Assembly: GCF_900143065.1 (NCBI RefSeq)
Contig: NZ_FRCX01000019.1
Coordinates: 19,805-83,804 of the forward strand
Source: Duganella sacchari
Lineage (GTDB): Bacteria > Pseudomonadota > Gammaproteobacteria > Burkholderiales > Burkholderiaceae_D
DNA length: 64,000 nt
Direction: 5' to 3'
The notes under the pieces: model-generated
Database searches by the model: none
Told to the model about the DNA's origin: nothing
The model's input: only the letters and a program-made list of their open reading frames with translations
Position numbers and translations under genes: made by a program
In this document: one piece after another, positions 44,677 through 53,708 of the stretch
Layout of the letters: each line of letters begins with the position of its first letter
Position numbering within the stretch: position 1 is the stretch's first letter

Positions 44677-45828
44677 GTGCCCGCGCAAGCGCTGAGTTTC
44701 GCTTTATTCCTCTTCTGCTACTACGCACACGCTGGCACCTGGAGCACCTACGCGACGCTGTTCTTTGCCGATAAAGGCATGACGGTCGCGCAGATCGGCG
44801 TGCTGATGTCGATGATCCAGGTGCTGCGCATCGTCGGCCCCAACGTCTGGGGCTATGTCGCCGATCATTACGACCGCCGGGTGCTGGTGCTGCGCCTGGC
44901 CGGCTTTGCCGCTCTGGTCGGCTTCTCGGGCTTCTTCATCGGCAGCACCTTTGGCCACTTCATGCTGGCCATGGTGATACTCAATTTGTTTACGAGCGGC
45001 CAGGCGCCGATCTGCGAGGCGCTGATGCTGTCCGAGATGAAGGGCGATCTTACCTACTATGGCCGCATCCGCATGTGGGGCTCGATCGGCTTTATCGTCT
45101 CGGTGACGCTGGCTTCTATCGCGCTGGAGCACTATGGCATCGTTACGCTGCCGTGGGTGGCGGTGGCGCTGCTGGTGGCGACCATCCTTGCCGCGTTCCG
45201 CCTGCGCGACGTGCCGCGCCGCACGCACAAGACGCCGCCACCGCCGTTGCTGTCGCTGCTGCGCCGGCGCGAGGTGATCGCCTTCTTCGCGTCAACTGCG
45301 CTGATGGTGTCGGCGCATACCTCGCTGTATACCTTCTACTCGCTGTACCTGGAGCGCAATGGCTATAGCAAGACGGTAATTGGCGCCATGTGGTCGCTTG
45401 GGGTGCTGGCGGAGGTGCTGCTGTTCTACTTCCAGGCGCCGCTGTTCAGGCGTTGGGGCGCGCAGCGCATGATGTATCTGACGCTGGCTGTCGGGGTGCT
45501 GCGTTTCCTGATGATTGGTCTGGGCTCGCACATCTTGTGGCTGCTGGTGTTGGCGCAACTGATGCACGCCGCCACCTTCGCGCTGCATCACTCGTCCTCC
45601 GTGATGTCGCTGCAGCGCTGGTTCTCGGGGCCATTGCAGGCGCGCGGGCAGGCGCTGTACATGAGCATCTCCTACGGCATCGGTGGATCGCTGGGCGGCC
45701 TGTTCCTGGCGCAGTGGTGGGAGCGGGCGGGCGCCGAGTCGGTGTACTACGTGGCGTCGGTGCTGGTGGTGTTCTCCGCGCTGGCTGCCATGCTGTCCTT
45801 CCGCTGGCAGCAGCGCGACCGGTATTAA
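44677..45828 (+). CDS. MFS transporter, HcaT/PPP-like
   Basis: 383 aa starting at GTG 44677, 3 bases after aroC. Twelve predicted membrane helices; the N-terminus FALFLFCYYAHAGTWSTYATLFFAD and the loop YYGRIRMWGSIGFI (quoted in parts) fit the MFS_1-like/3-phenylpropionate (HcaT) group. The substrate is unknown. Coupling to aroC could mean aromatic-acid transport, but that is inference. Its stop overlaps the convergent HDOD gene by 4 bases. Confidence 0.82.
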   Translation: MPAQALSFALFLFCYYAHAGTWSTYATLFFADKGMTVAQIGVLMSMIQVLRIVGPNVWGYVADHYDRRVLVLRLAGFAALVGFSGFFIGSTFGHFMLAMVILNLFTSGQAPICEALMLSEMKGDLTYYGRIRMWGSIGFIVSVTLASIALEHYGIVTLPWVAVALLVATILAAFRLRDVPRRTHKTPPPPLLSLLRRREVIAFFASTALMVSAHTSLYTFYSLYLERNGYSKTVIGAMWSLGVLAEVLLFYFQAPLFRRWGAQRMMYLTLAVGVLRFLMIGLGSHILWLLVLAQLMHAATFALHHSSSVMSLQRWFSGPLQARGQALYMSISYGIGGSLGGLFLAQWWERAGAESVYYVASVLVVFSALAAMLSFRWQQRDRY

Positions 45829-47324
45829 CGCACCACAGGTTCCGGCGTGATGCCGTGGCGGCGTTCGACCGCACGCACGACCATGGCGCGCATGTCGTTC
45901 AGCAGCGAGAACTCGGTCTGGCTCAGCGAGATCGGCGGGAAGGAATCGTCCCAGTCGCCATACAGGAAGCCGGCCGGCTGGCCATTGGCGGACAGTGGCA
46001 GGATCACGAAGCTGCGCGCTTCCGATAACGATGATTTCCACCACAGCGGCAGCTTGGCGGCGAACTTGGCGTCACGCGCGTTTTCAATGAAGATTACGCG
46101 GTCGCTGTTCAGGGCGGCGTGGAACACATTGGGTTCGTAGGCGTCGTCGAAGGTCATCCCGGCCAGCAGTTCGCGCGTGCCTTCGCCAAAGCTGATCTTG
46201 GCCGAATAGGTGTTGTCCTTGCGGTTGCGGACGAAGGCCACGGCGCGCGAGAAGTCCAGACCCTTGTACACTGTTTCCAGCGCGATCTGCACCATCTGGC
46301 CAGGACTGGCGGTATCCAGCACGTCGCGCATGTCGGACAGGCCGCTGAGCAGGATCTTGTTGCCGGCGGCGCGCTGGCGCGTCTTGGCCAGCGCCTTGGC
46401 GCGGCGTTCGGCAGGGCGCGACAGCGGAGCGATGGTGAGGTCGTTGGCGGCGATGACTTTGGCCTGCTCGATGGCGTGAATCAGATTGGGCGCTTCCACG
46501 CCCAGCATGCCGGCATAGCTTTCGGTCAGCTGTTTGACTTTCTCGGCGCCCACTGCATCGTCATGCCACAGCGATTCCGCACACATGGCGGACATGGTGG
46601 ACAGGCCGGCGATCCAGTCGGCGGCCGAAATTTCCGCTTGCGGTTCCGGCGGCGGCATCACTGTACGCATGCCGTTCACCAGCGACGCGGGCAGGCCCCA
46701 GTGCAGCGCGGCCGCATGGCCCACTTCCTCCAGGCTCAGGCCGAGGAATTCCGGCGCAGCGTCTTCCACCGAGCGGCCGTCCTGGTCGGCCAGGCGTTGC
46801 AGCTCATGCCAGCGGTCCGGCATGTAGAAGGTCAGCATCATGCGGCCCAGCGTGTGCAGCATGGAGCACACCACGGCTTCTTCGCCGTGACGGCTTTCGG
46901 CGGTGTAGGCGATCTGCTGCGCCACGATCCCGGCCAGCACCGCTTTTTCCATCTCGATGTGGGCGACCGTGGTGTCGGTGGAGCTGGCGGCCAGTTCTTC
47001 AATCAGCTTCAGGCCCAGTGCCAGATGGCCGATGGCTTCCGTGCCGAGCACCAGCACGGCTTTCGAGACGGTGTTGACGTGCTGGCCGAAAGCGGAATAC
47101 ATGCCGCTGTTGGCCAGCCGCAGGACCTTCTGCGTCAGCACCGGATCGGACAGCACCGTGCGTGTCATGTTGAATTCCTGTTCATCCTCGCCGCGCATGG
47201 CGCCGAGGATGGCGGTGATGGCTTTGGCGAAGCCTGGCATGTCGCCGCGCCGGCGCGTGCAGTCTCCCAGCTCGGTCAGCGTCTTGTTGCCAAGAGGCGT
47301 GCTGGCCTTGTAGCTGTTGATCAT
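45825..47324 (-). CDS. HDOD-domain signalling protein with C-terminal GAF-like region
   Basis: 499 aa. HDOD domain at about 20-215 (TRTVLSDPVLTQKVLRLANS, AVLVLGTEAIGHLALG), related to HD phosphohydrolases but lacking their full metal site. The C-terminal 170 residues look GAF-like (MVQIALETVYKGLDFSRAVAF). HDOD proteins relay signals in c-di-GMP and motility networks. Its ATG overlaps the upstream GGDEF/EAL gene's stop by 4 bases, so the two are coupled. Confidence 0.85.
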   Translation of the reverse strand: MINSYKASTPLGNKTLTELGDCTRRRGDMPGFAKAITAILGAMRGEDEQEFNMTRTVLSDPVLTQKVLRLANSGMYSAFGQHVNTVSKAVLVLGTEAIGHLALGLKLIEELAASSTDTTVAHIEMEKAVLAGIVAQQIAYTAESRHGEEAVVCSMLHTLGRMMLTFYMPDRWHELQRLADQDGRSVEDAAPEFLGLSLEEVGHAAALHWGLPASLVNGMRTVMPPPEPQAEISAADWIAGLSTMSAMCAESLWHDDAVGAEKVKQLTESYAGMLGVEAPNLIHAIEQAKVIAANDLTIAPLSRPAERRAKALAKTRQRAAGNKILLSGLSDMRDVLDTASPGQMVQIALETVYKGLDFSRAVAFVRNRKDNTYSAKISFGEGTRELLAGMTFDDAYEPNVFHAALNSDRVIFIENARDAKFAAKLPLWWKSSLSEARSFVILPLSANGQPAGFLYGDWDDSFPPISLSQTEFSLLNDMRAMVVRAVERRHGITPEPVVR

Positions 47325-49042
47325 TGCGCCACCTGTCGCAATTCTGCCGGCACCAGTTTGGCGTGGATGCTTTCCTTGAGCGCTGCCAGCGCGACGTTGG
47401 CGGCCATTGGCTTGCCGGTCAGGTAGCCCTGGATGTACTGGCAGCCGCGTTCTTCCAGGTACTGCAGCTGTTCTTCGGTTTCCACGCCCTCTGCGACCAC
47501 CGACAGGTCCAGGTGCTTGGCCAGATCCAGCACCGCATTGCAGATGGCGCCGTCCTTGGCCGAACCTGGCAGGTCGCGAATGAAGGTGCGGTCGATTTTA
47601 AGTACCGAAATCGGGAAGCGCTTGAGGTAGGCCAGCGAAGAGTAGCCGGTGCCGAAATCGTCGATGGCGATGCGGGCTTTGCGCTCGGCCATTTTGGACA
47701 GGATGGACTCGGCATGCACTGGATCGATCATCAGTGTGCCTTCTGTGATTTCTAAAACCAATTGCTCACCAAGTAGGCCGGAGAAGGCGATCGCATCATC
47801 CAGCACATCTAAAAATTTATCGTTGCGGAACTGTCGGGGGCTGATATTAACAGAGATGTACAAGCTGCGCTTGGCCACCTCTTCAAACTGCTTGAGCTGC
47901 ACGCAGGCGGCTTTCAGGGCCCAGGCGCCGAGCAGATTAATCAGGCCGTTGGTCTCGGCAATCGGAATGAAGCGTGCTGGCGGCACCATGCCGAGGGTTG
48001 GATGCTTCCAGCGCATCAGCGTTTCAAAGCCCTGGATTTCACGTGTGTGGGCATCGACGATGGGCTGGTAGTACAGCAGGAATTCGCCTTCGCGCACGGC
48101 CTGGAACATCGCCGCTTCCAGCGAGATGTCGTGCTGCGGCGGACCGGCGAGGGCAGGGCTGTAGACCAGCGCGCGGGCCTTGCCGGTTTCCTTGGCGCGC
48201 GACATGGCGGCGTCTGCCAGCGCCAGCAGGCGGATCTCATCTTCGGCGTGCTGCGGATAGACCGAGACGCCCACCGAGGCGCCGATGTAGATGGTGTGGC
48301 CTTCGATTTCAAACGGCGACTGCAGCGTGGCGATCAGGCGGCCGGTGACCAGCTTGATCTGCGCTTCGGTAGCGGTACCCGGCAGGATCGCAACAAATTC
48401 GTCGCCGCCGACGCGGGCCAGCGTGTCGCTGTCGCGCAGGGTCTTGCGCAGGCGCTGGGCGGCCATGCGCAGCATGGCGTCGCCGATCGGATGGCCCAGG
48501 CCATCGTTGACTTTCTTGAAGCCGTCCAGGCCGATGTTGGCGACCGAGAAGCCCTGGCCGGAGCGGCGCGCGTTGGCGATCACCATGCGCATGCGGTCCG
48601 ACAGCAGAAGGCGGTTTGGCAGTTCTGTCAAAGCGTCGTGCGTGGCCATGTGGCGCAGGCGTTCTTCGGTGGCGTGCTGCACGGTCATGTCGCGGCCGAC
48701 CACCAGCAGTTCGGTGATGCCGTCGGCATTGTTGTAAGCGGAAATACGGAATTCGTGCCACGGCTCGATGTCCAGCGTTTTCAGGCGCGCTTCAAGCAGG
48801 CGGGTGGTGTGGGATTCGGCGACATCGATGAGCGCGCCAGCCAGCTGGGCCTGGTCGCCATCGGCCAGCAGCGTGGCCATCGCGCAGCCGAGCAGCGGCG
48901 TGGCACCGCCGATGCGTGCGATGGCACGCCGGCTGGCGAACAACAGCTGACCCTGCTGGTTCAAACGGAATACAACATCGCCAGCCTCTTCCATGAGGTT
49001 ATCCAATTCATGACGGAGCTGGGGCAGAACACTGGTTGGCAT
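47321..49042 (-). CDS. PAS-GGDEF-EAL c-di-GMP enzyme
   Basis: 573 aa. PAS domain at about 10-120, GGDEF domain at about 135-295 with intact VGGDEFVAIL, EAL domain at about 315-560 with GFETLMRWKHP (ETL variant of EAL, Glu kept), LEITEGTLM and AIDDFGTGYSSLAYL. It can plausibly make or degrade c-di-GMP; such hybrids are mostly phosphodiesterases with a GTP-sensing GGDEF. There is no signal peptide or membrane segment, so it is cytoplasmic. First gene of the operon with the HDOD protein. Confidence 0.9.
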   Translation of the reverse strand: MPTSVLPQLRHELDNLMEEAGDVVFRLNQQGQLLFASRRAIARIGGATPLLGCAMATLLADGDQAQLAGALIDVAESHTTRLLEARLKTLDIEPWHEFRISAYNNADGITELLVVGRDMTVQHATEERLRHMATHDALTELPNRLLLSDRMRMVIANARRSGQGFSVANIGLDGFKKVNDGLGHPIGDAMLRMAAQRLRKTLRDSDTLARVGGDEFVAILPGTATEAQIKLVTGRLIATLQSPFEIEGHTIYIGASVGVSVYPQHAEDEIRLLALADAAMSRAKETGKARALVYSPALAGPPQHDISLEAAMFQAVREGEFLLYYQPIVDAHTREIQGFETLMRWKHPTLGMVPPARFIPIAETNGLINLLGAWALKAACVQLKQFEEVAKRSLYISVNISPRQFRNDKFLDVLDDAIAFSGLLGEQLVLEITEGTLMIDPVHAESILSKMAERKARIAIDDFGTGYSSLAYLKRFPISVLKIDRTFIRDLPGSAKDGAICNAVLDLAKHLDLSVVAEGVETEEQLQYLEERGCQYIQGYLTGKPMAANVALAALKESIHAKLVPAELRQVAQ

Positions 49043-49206
49043 CGCGAAGATCTATTCTTTCAAATTATGCGTGTAACTATTGGGCTGCTTGAATCTTGCA
49101 AAACCATAACGAAATGTATCACTGATGAGAGTCAAATTGCATGAAAAAAGACAACATTACAGCGACTTTTTGAGAAATCTCTTGAGATAGTTCGAAAAAC
49201 CGCTTT

Positions 49207-50064
49207 TCAGAGTGAAAAACCACTCTTGCGGAGGGGCGAAGTAATGGCGGTTTGACAAAAATATCGGCTCTCGATGAGCAGTGCATTTTCAAAGTCCACC
49301 AACAGTCCTTCGACCATCGCGCACAGTGCCGCTTCCGCTGCGGGTGACGGCCCGCCCGCGCGTTCGCGCAGCATGGCGGGCGTGGTTTGCAGCAGCGGTC
49401 GTAGCGGTGCGCTGTCCAGGACACCGGAGGGCAAAGTCGCCTGTTTGGCGTCCCATGGCTGGACGGTGCGGATGCTGTGCTGGACATTGATCGCCAGCGT
49501 GGCGAGTTGTGTCTGACTGTCGGCCACCGCATGCAGCAGCCCCGCGCGCTGCGCCTGGTCCGCACTCAGTGTGGCGCCTTCCAGCAGCAGGGGCAGGGCG
49601 GCCTGCAGGCCGGCCAGCCGCACGGTGCGGGCGATGCCGCCGGCGACCGGCGTCAGTCCCTGTCCGGCTTGCGGCTGGCTGAAACGCGTTTGACGCAAGG
49701 CGATGCGGTGATGGCAGGCCAGCGCAAAGGCAAACGTGTGGCCGCTGATATCACCGCTGAGCACCGCGACCACCGCCACGTCCAGCGTTTCCAGCCGGCG
49801 TAGCAGCGCGTTGTAGGTGCCCAGCATCTGCATGCAGTCGCCGGCTTGCGCGGGCGTCAGCGCCATCAGATGCTCGCGCTCGTGGTGGTTGACACTGGCT
49901 TCGGCGTCAAAACTGATAATGATGGCGCCGAGCGGCGTGCGGCGCTGTTCCAGCCGGTCCAGCAACGCCGCCAGTTCGCGCTGGAACAGGCGGCTCAGTG
50001 GATTGATCGCGCGCGCGGCCAGCAGCACGTTGAGGGCGGCGCCGGTTTGATGCGTGGTGATCAT
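49207..50064 (-). CDS. Crotonase-fold protein (enoyl-CoA hydratase-like), catalytically atypical
   Basis: 285 aa from the ATG at 50064, with GGAG upstream, 11 bases after the thiolase stop. It resembles the crotonase half of FadB (SGDISGHTFAFALACHHRIAL, GLTPVAGGIARTVRLAG, quoted in parts), without the dehydrogenase half. The position where hydratases usually carry the catalytic Glu (PEV) reads SQPQAG, so hydratase activity is uncertain. Linked to thiolase and probably co-regulated in fatty-acid oxidation. Confidence 0.65.
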   Translation of the reverse strand: MITTHQTGAALNVLLAARAINPLSRLFQRELAALLDRLEQRRTPLGAIIISFDAEASVNHHEREHLMALTPAQAGDCMQMLGTYNALLRRLETLDVAVVAVLSGDISGHTFAFALACHHRIALRQTRFSQPQAGQGLTPVAGGIARTVRLAGLQAALPLLLEGATLSADQAQRAGLLHAVADSQTQLATLAINVQHSIRTVQPWDAKQATLPSGVLDSAPLRPLLQTTPAMLRERAGGPSPAAEAALCAMVEGLLVDFENALLIESRYFCQTAITSPLRKSGFSL

Positions 50065-50075
50065 GCGTGCTCCGC

Positions 50076-51278
50076 TCAAACCTGTTCGATGATGGTGGCG
50101 ATGCCCATGCCGCCGCCCACGCACATAGTCACCATGCCGCGCCGCAGCCGGCGCGCTTCCAGTTCATCCAGCAAGGTCCCGAGCAGCATGCAGCCGGTGG
50201 CGCCAAGAGGATGACCGAGGGCGATGGCGCCGCCATTGACGTTGACCTTGTCTTCAGGGACGTCCAGTTCGCGCATGAAGCGCAAGACCACGGCAGCAAA
50301 GGCTTCGTTGATTTCAAACAGGTCGATGTCGTTGATCGACAGGCCGGCTTTCTGCAAGGCCTTGCGCGCGGCGGGCGCAGGCCCGGTCAGCATGATGGTG
50401 GGTTCGCTGCCGCTGAGCGCCGCCGCGATGATGCGCGCGCGCGGCTGCAGGCCGATGCGCGCACCCGCCGCCTGGCTGCCGATCAGCGCGAGCGCCGCGC
50501 CATCTACAATGCCGGAAGAATTGCCTGCCGTGTGTTGATGTTCAATGCGCTGTAATTGCGGATACTTGCGCAGGGCGGTGCTGTCGAAGCCCATGCGGCC
50601 CTGCGCTTCAAAGCAAGGCTTCAGGCTTTCCAGTATCGCCATGGTGGTACTGGGTTTGATGCATTCGTCTTGTGCCAGGATCATCACGCCGTTCTGGTCG
50701 CGCACCGGCACGATGGAGCGGAAGCGGCCGTCGGCGCGGGCGGCTGCGGCTTTCTGCTGCGAGCGCAGTGCAAACGCGTCCAGCTGTTCGCGGTGATAGC
50801 CGTCCAGCGTGGCGATCAGATCCGCGCCGATGCCTTGCGGGACGAAGTCGGTTTTTAAACTGGTTTCAGGGTCCAGCGACCAGGCGCCGCCATCGGAGCC
50901 CATCGGCACGCGCGACATCGACTCGATGCCGCCCGCCACCACCAGGTCTTCCCAGCCGGAACGCACTTTTTGCGCCGCCAGATTGACCGCTTCCAGCCCC
51001 GACGCGCAAAAGCGGTTGAGCTGCATGCCGGCGACTTTCCAGTCCCAGCCGGCGGCCAGTGCGGCGATCTTGGCGAGGTTGGCGCCTTGCTCGCCGACCG
51101 GCGTCACGCAGCCAAGCACCACATCGTCGACCAGCGCCGTGTCCAGCTGATGGCGGCTCTGCAGTTCGCTGAGCAGGCCGGTCAGCAGCGTGATGGGCTT
51201 GACGCTGTGCAGGCTGCCGTCCTTCTTTCCTCTGCCGCGTGGCGTGCGGATGGCCTCATAAATGTAAGCGTGGTTCAT
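50076..51278 (-). CDS. Thiolase (acetyl-CoA acyltransferase)
   Basis: 400 aa. It cleaves 3-ketoacyl-CoA, or condenses acetyl-CoA in the reverse direction. Nucleophilic Cys in NRFCASGLEAVN (about 90), GNSSGIVDGAALALIG, NEAFAAVVLRF with the His/Asn region, GHPLGATGC, and the second Cys in TMCVGGGMG. FadA-like. Divergent from an acyl-CoA dehydrogenase, with the regulator behind it, forming a beta-oxidation locus. Confidence 0.92.
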   Translation of the reverse strand: MNHAYIYEAIRTPRGRGKKDGSLHSVKPITLLTGLLSELQSRHQLDTALVDDVVLGCVTPVGEQGANLAKIAALAAGWDWKVAGMQLNRFCASGLEAVNLAAQKVRSGWEDLVVAGGIESMSRVPMGSDGGAWSLDPETSLKTDFVPQGIGADLIATLDGYHREQLDAFALRSQQKAAAARADGRFRSIVPVRDQNGVMILAQDECIKPSTTMAILESLKPCFEAQGRMGFDSTALRKYPQLQRIEHQHTAGNSSGIVDGAALALIGSQAAGARIGLQPRARIIAAALSGSEPTIMLTGPAPAARKALQKAGLSINDIDLFEINEAFAAVVLRFMRELDVPEDKVNVNGGAIALGHPLGATGCMLLGTLLDELEARRLRRGMVTMCVGGGMGIATIIEQV

Positions 51279-51312
51279 GTGCTTTTCGTCCCGGTTGTGC
51301 GCTCATCATATG

Positions 51313-51326
51313 GTTGCTTATGCAAC
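51313..51326. promoter_or_regulatory. Candidate TetR operator
   Basis: GTTGC-TTAT-GCAAC, a perfect 5-bp palindrome with a 4-base centre, in the 135-base gap between the divergent thiolase and acyl-CoA dehydrogenase genes. Further GCAAC/GTTGC-like copies follow just downstream (CAACAAAGCAAC). It is a plausible site for the TetR protein encoded at 53087. Confidence 0.4.
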
Positions 51327-51413
51327 AAAGCAACTGCTTGCTTCGCCCCGTGGATTGGGCTAGTCTGGGCATTGTTCAATAAAACCAATACCATCGTTTT
51401 GAACGGAGACAAG

Positions 51414-53090
51414 ATGCAGGCTTTCGATACCCATGAGGTGCGCAATACTGTTGCGCCGTTTGAAAACGTCAACCTGTATGCGGCCGATCCGGCCTTGCAG
51501 GAAGCGCTGTTGCGCGAAGGCGCTGCCGATGCCGCCGCCTCGCTGCATGCGCTGGGCGCGGAGCTGGGACGCGCGGAGACACTGGACCTGGCGCGACTCG
51601 CCAATCTGTACCCGCCTACGCTGCATAATTTTGACCGGCAAGGCCAGCGCATTGACGAGGTGGAGTTCCATCCCTCCTGGCATGGCCTGATGGCGCTGCT
51701 GATCGGCCATGGTACGCATTCGTCGCCATGGCAGGGCGGCCCCGGTGCACAGGTGGCGCGCGCCGCGCGCTATCTGCTGTTCGGCCAACTGGAGAACGGT
51801 TCGCAGTGCCCGGTGACGATGACTTACGCGTCGGTACCGGCGTTGAAGCAGGCGCCACGCATCGCCGCCAGGTGGCTGCCCAAGATACTCTCCAATGACT
51901 ACGATCCGCGCTTGCTGCCGATTGAGCAGAAGCGCGGCGCCATTATCGGCATGGGCATGACCGAGAAGCAGGGCGGTTCCGACGTGCGCGCCAACACTAC
52001 GCGCGCTGAGCCTGTGCTGCCTTCGGAAGCGCGCGCGCTGTTTGGCGAGGAGGGCGAAGACGTGTTCCGCATCGTCGGCCACAAGTGGTTCTTTTCGGCG
52101 CCGCAAAGCGACGCGCACCTGATCCTGGCGCAGACCGATACGGAGGGCAGTGCGGGCCTGTCATGCTTTTTCCTGCCGCGCTATCTGCCCAACGGCGAGC
52201 GCAATGCGATCCGCGTACAGCGTCTCAAAGACAAGGTGGGCAACCGCTCCAATGCTTCGTCGGAAGTGGAATTCACTGGCGCCTACGGCTGGCTCATTGG
52301 CAAGCAGGGACGCGGCATTCCCACCATTCTGGAGATGGGGAGCCACACGCGGCTGGATTGCGTGCTGGGCAGCGCCGGCGCGATGCGTGCCGCGCTGACG
52401 CACGCGCTGCATCACGCGCGCCGCCGTGTGGCGTTTGGCCGCCCGCTGGCCGAACAGCCGTTGATGCAGAACGTGCTGGCCGACCTGGCGCTGGAATCGG
52501 AGGCCGCGACCGTGTTTGCGATGCGGCTGGCGCGCTGCTTCGACGAGATCAGCGATCCGCTCCAGGCCATGCTGGCGCGCGTGCTGACGCCGGCCGGCAA
52601 GTACTGGATCTGCAAGCGCGGCCCCGGCTTCGGCGCGGAAGCGATGGAAGTCATCGGCGGTAGCGGTTACGTGGAAGAGAGTCCGCTGGCGCGGCTGTAC
52701 CGCGAATTGCCGGTCAACTCGATCTGGGAAGGTTCTGGCAACGTCATGTGCCTGGACCTGCTGCGCGCCCTGAGCAAGTCGCCGGAAGCACGCGAAGCGC
52801 TGGCCGCCGAACTGGCCCTGGCAGGCAACGGCGACACCTTCTTTGTCGCCTACCGCTCCACGCTGATGGCCGATCTGACGCAACAGCAGCCGGACGAATT
52901 CACCGCGCGCGTGCTGGCGGAGCGGGTGGTGCTGGCAGTACAGGCGGCGCTGCTGCTGCGCCATGCGCCGGGCTATGTGTCGGCGGCGTTCATGGCCTCG
53001 CGTCTCAAGCGCGAACCGGGCGGCGCCTACGGCCGCCTGCCGCCCGGCGTCGATTGTGCGGCGATTCTGGCGCGGGCACTGGTCGAATGA
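51414..53090 (+). CDS. AidB-type acyl-CoA dehydrogenase
   Basis: 558 aa from the ATG at 51414, with CGGAGA upstream; the open frame further left is antisense to thiolase. The long AidB-like N-terminal extension (about 1-180) is present, then GMGMTEKQGGSDVRANTT, HKWFFSAPQSDAH, KDKVGNRSNASSEVEF, and QNVLADLALESEAA and EVIGGSGYVEES from the C-terminal helical domain. It oxidises an acyl-CoA with FAD. AidB is linked to alkylation response in E. coli, but the setting here points to fatty or branched acyl-CoA breakdown. Confidence 0.88.
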   Translation: MQAFDTHEVRNTVAPFENVNLYAADPALQEALLREGAADAAASLHALGAELGRAETLDLARLANLYPPTLHNFDRQGQRIDEVEFHPSWHGLMALLIGHGTHSSPWQGGPGAQVARAARYLLFGQLENGSQCPVTMTYASVPALKQAPRIAARWLPKILSNDYDPRLLPIEQKRGAIIGMGMTEKQGGSDVRANTTRAEPVLPSEARALFGEEGEDVFRIVGHKWFFSAPQSDAHLILAQTDTEGSAGLSCFFLPRYLPNGERNAIRVQRLKDKVGNRSNASSEVEFTGAYGWLIGKQGRGIPTILEMGSHTRLDCVLGSAGAMRAALTHALHHARRRVAFGRPLAEQPLMQNVLADLALESEAATVFAMRLARCFDEISDPLQAMLARVLTPAGKYWICKRGPGFGAEAMEVIGGSGYVEESPLARLYRELPVNSIWEGSGNVMCLDLLRALSKSPEAREALAAELALAGNGDTFFVAYRSTLMADLTQQQPDEFTARVLAERVVLAVQAALLLRHAPGYVSAAFMASRLKREPGGAYGRLPPGVDCAAILARALVE

Positions 53091-53668
53091 CGGCCGCCGT
53101 TGTGATCGACAACCGGCGCGCCGACCTGGTGCGCGTGGCCGCACGCCTGTTCCGCGAACGTGGCTTTGACGGCACCACCACGCGTGACATCGCCGATGCC
53201 GTCGGCATGCGTTCGGGCAGCCCGTTTTATCATTTCAAGAGCAAGCAGGAGATCCTGGCGGCGGTGATGGAGGAGGGACTGGTGGCCGGGCTGCCGGCCG
53301 CCGAAGCGATTGCGGCGGGGACGCTGGCACCGCGCGCCAAGTTTCAGGCGCTGGTGCGCGCCCACCTGGAGATCGTGCTGGGCGAGGGCCATGACTTCAT
53401 CCCGGTGCTGCTGTACGACTGGCGCCGTCTGACGCCTGAACTGCGCGAGCGCGTGCAAGTGCTGCGTGACCGCTACGACCAGCTGTGGCAGGACGTGGTC
53501 AATGAATTGTCCGCCGCCGGCCTGCTGAAAAGCGATAGCGCGGTGGCCCGGCTGCTGCTGATGGGCGCCGTTAATTACACGGTCTTGTGGTACAAACCGG
53601 GGCAGGGATCGGGCCTGGACCAGATCGCGGCCGAGGCGGTGGCCATGTTTTTAGGTCCGGAGGCCTAG
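53087..53668 (+). CDS. TetR family regulator
   Basis: 193 aa starting in the ATGA overlap with the acyl-CoA dehydrogenase stop. HTH at about 10-55 (AARLFRERGFDGTTTRDIADAVGMRSGSPFYHFKSKQEIL, quoted here only as position). The C-terminal domain fits the acyl-CoA-responsive TetR_C pattern. Translational coupling to the dehydrogenase suggests it represses this locus and is released by an acyl-CoA. Inferred from context. Confidence 0.85.
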   Translation: MTAAVVIDNRRADLVRVAARLFRERGFDGTTTRDIADAVGMRSGSPFYHFKSKQEILAAVMEEGLVAGLPAAEAIAAGTLAPRAKFQALVRAHLEIVLGEGHDFIPVLLYDWRRLTPELRERVQVLRDRYDQLWQDVVNELSAAGLLKSDSAVARLLLMGAVNYTVLWYKPGQGSGLDQIAAEAVAMFLGPEA

Positions 53669-53674
53669 TATAAT
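53669..53674 (+). promoter_or_regulatory. -10 element of upp
   Basis: TATAAT directly after the tetR stop codon, 34 bases before the upp ATG. The -35 region is weak (about TGTTTT). Confidence 0.5.
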
Positions 53675-53708
53675 GCGGCTTACAACTGCCTAGACAAGAG
53701 CACATCCA

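Noticed and set aside
50970..51413. Long N-terminal extension of the acyl-CoA dehydrogenase
   Set aside because: The extension is antisense to the thiolase gene; an ATG with a good RBS at 51414 starts the conserved AidB-like sequence.
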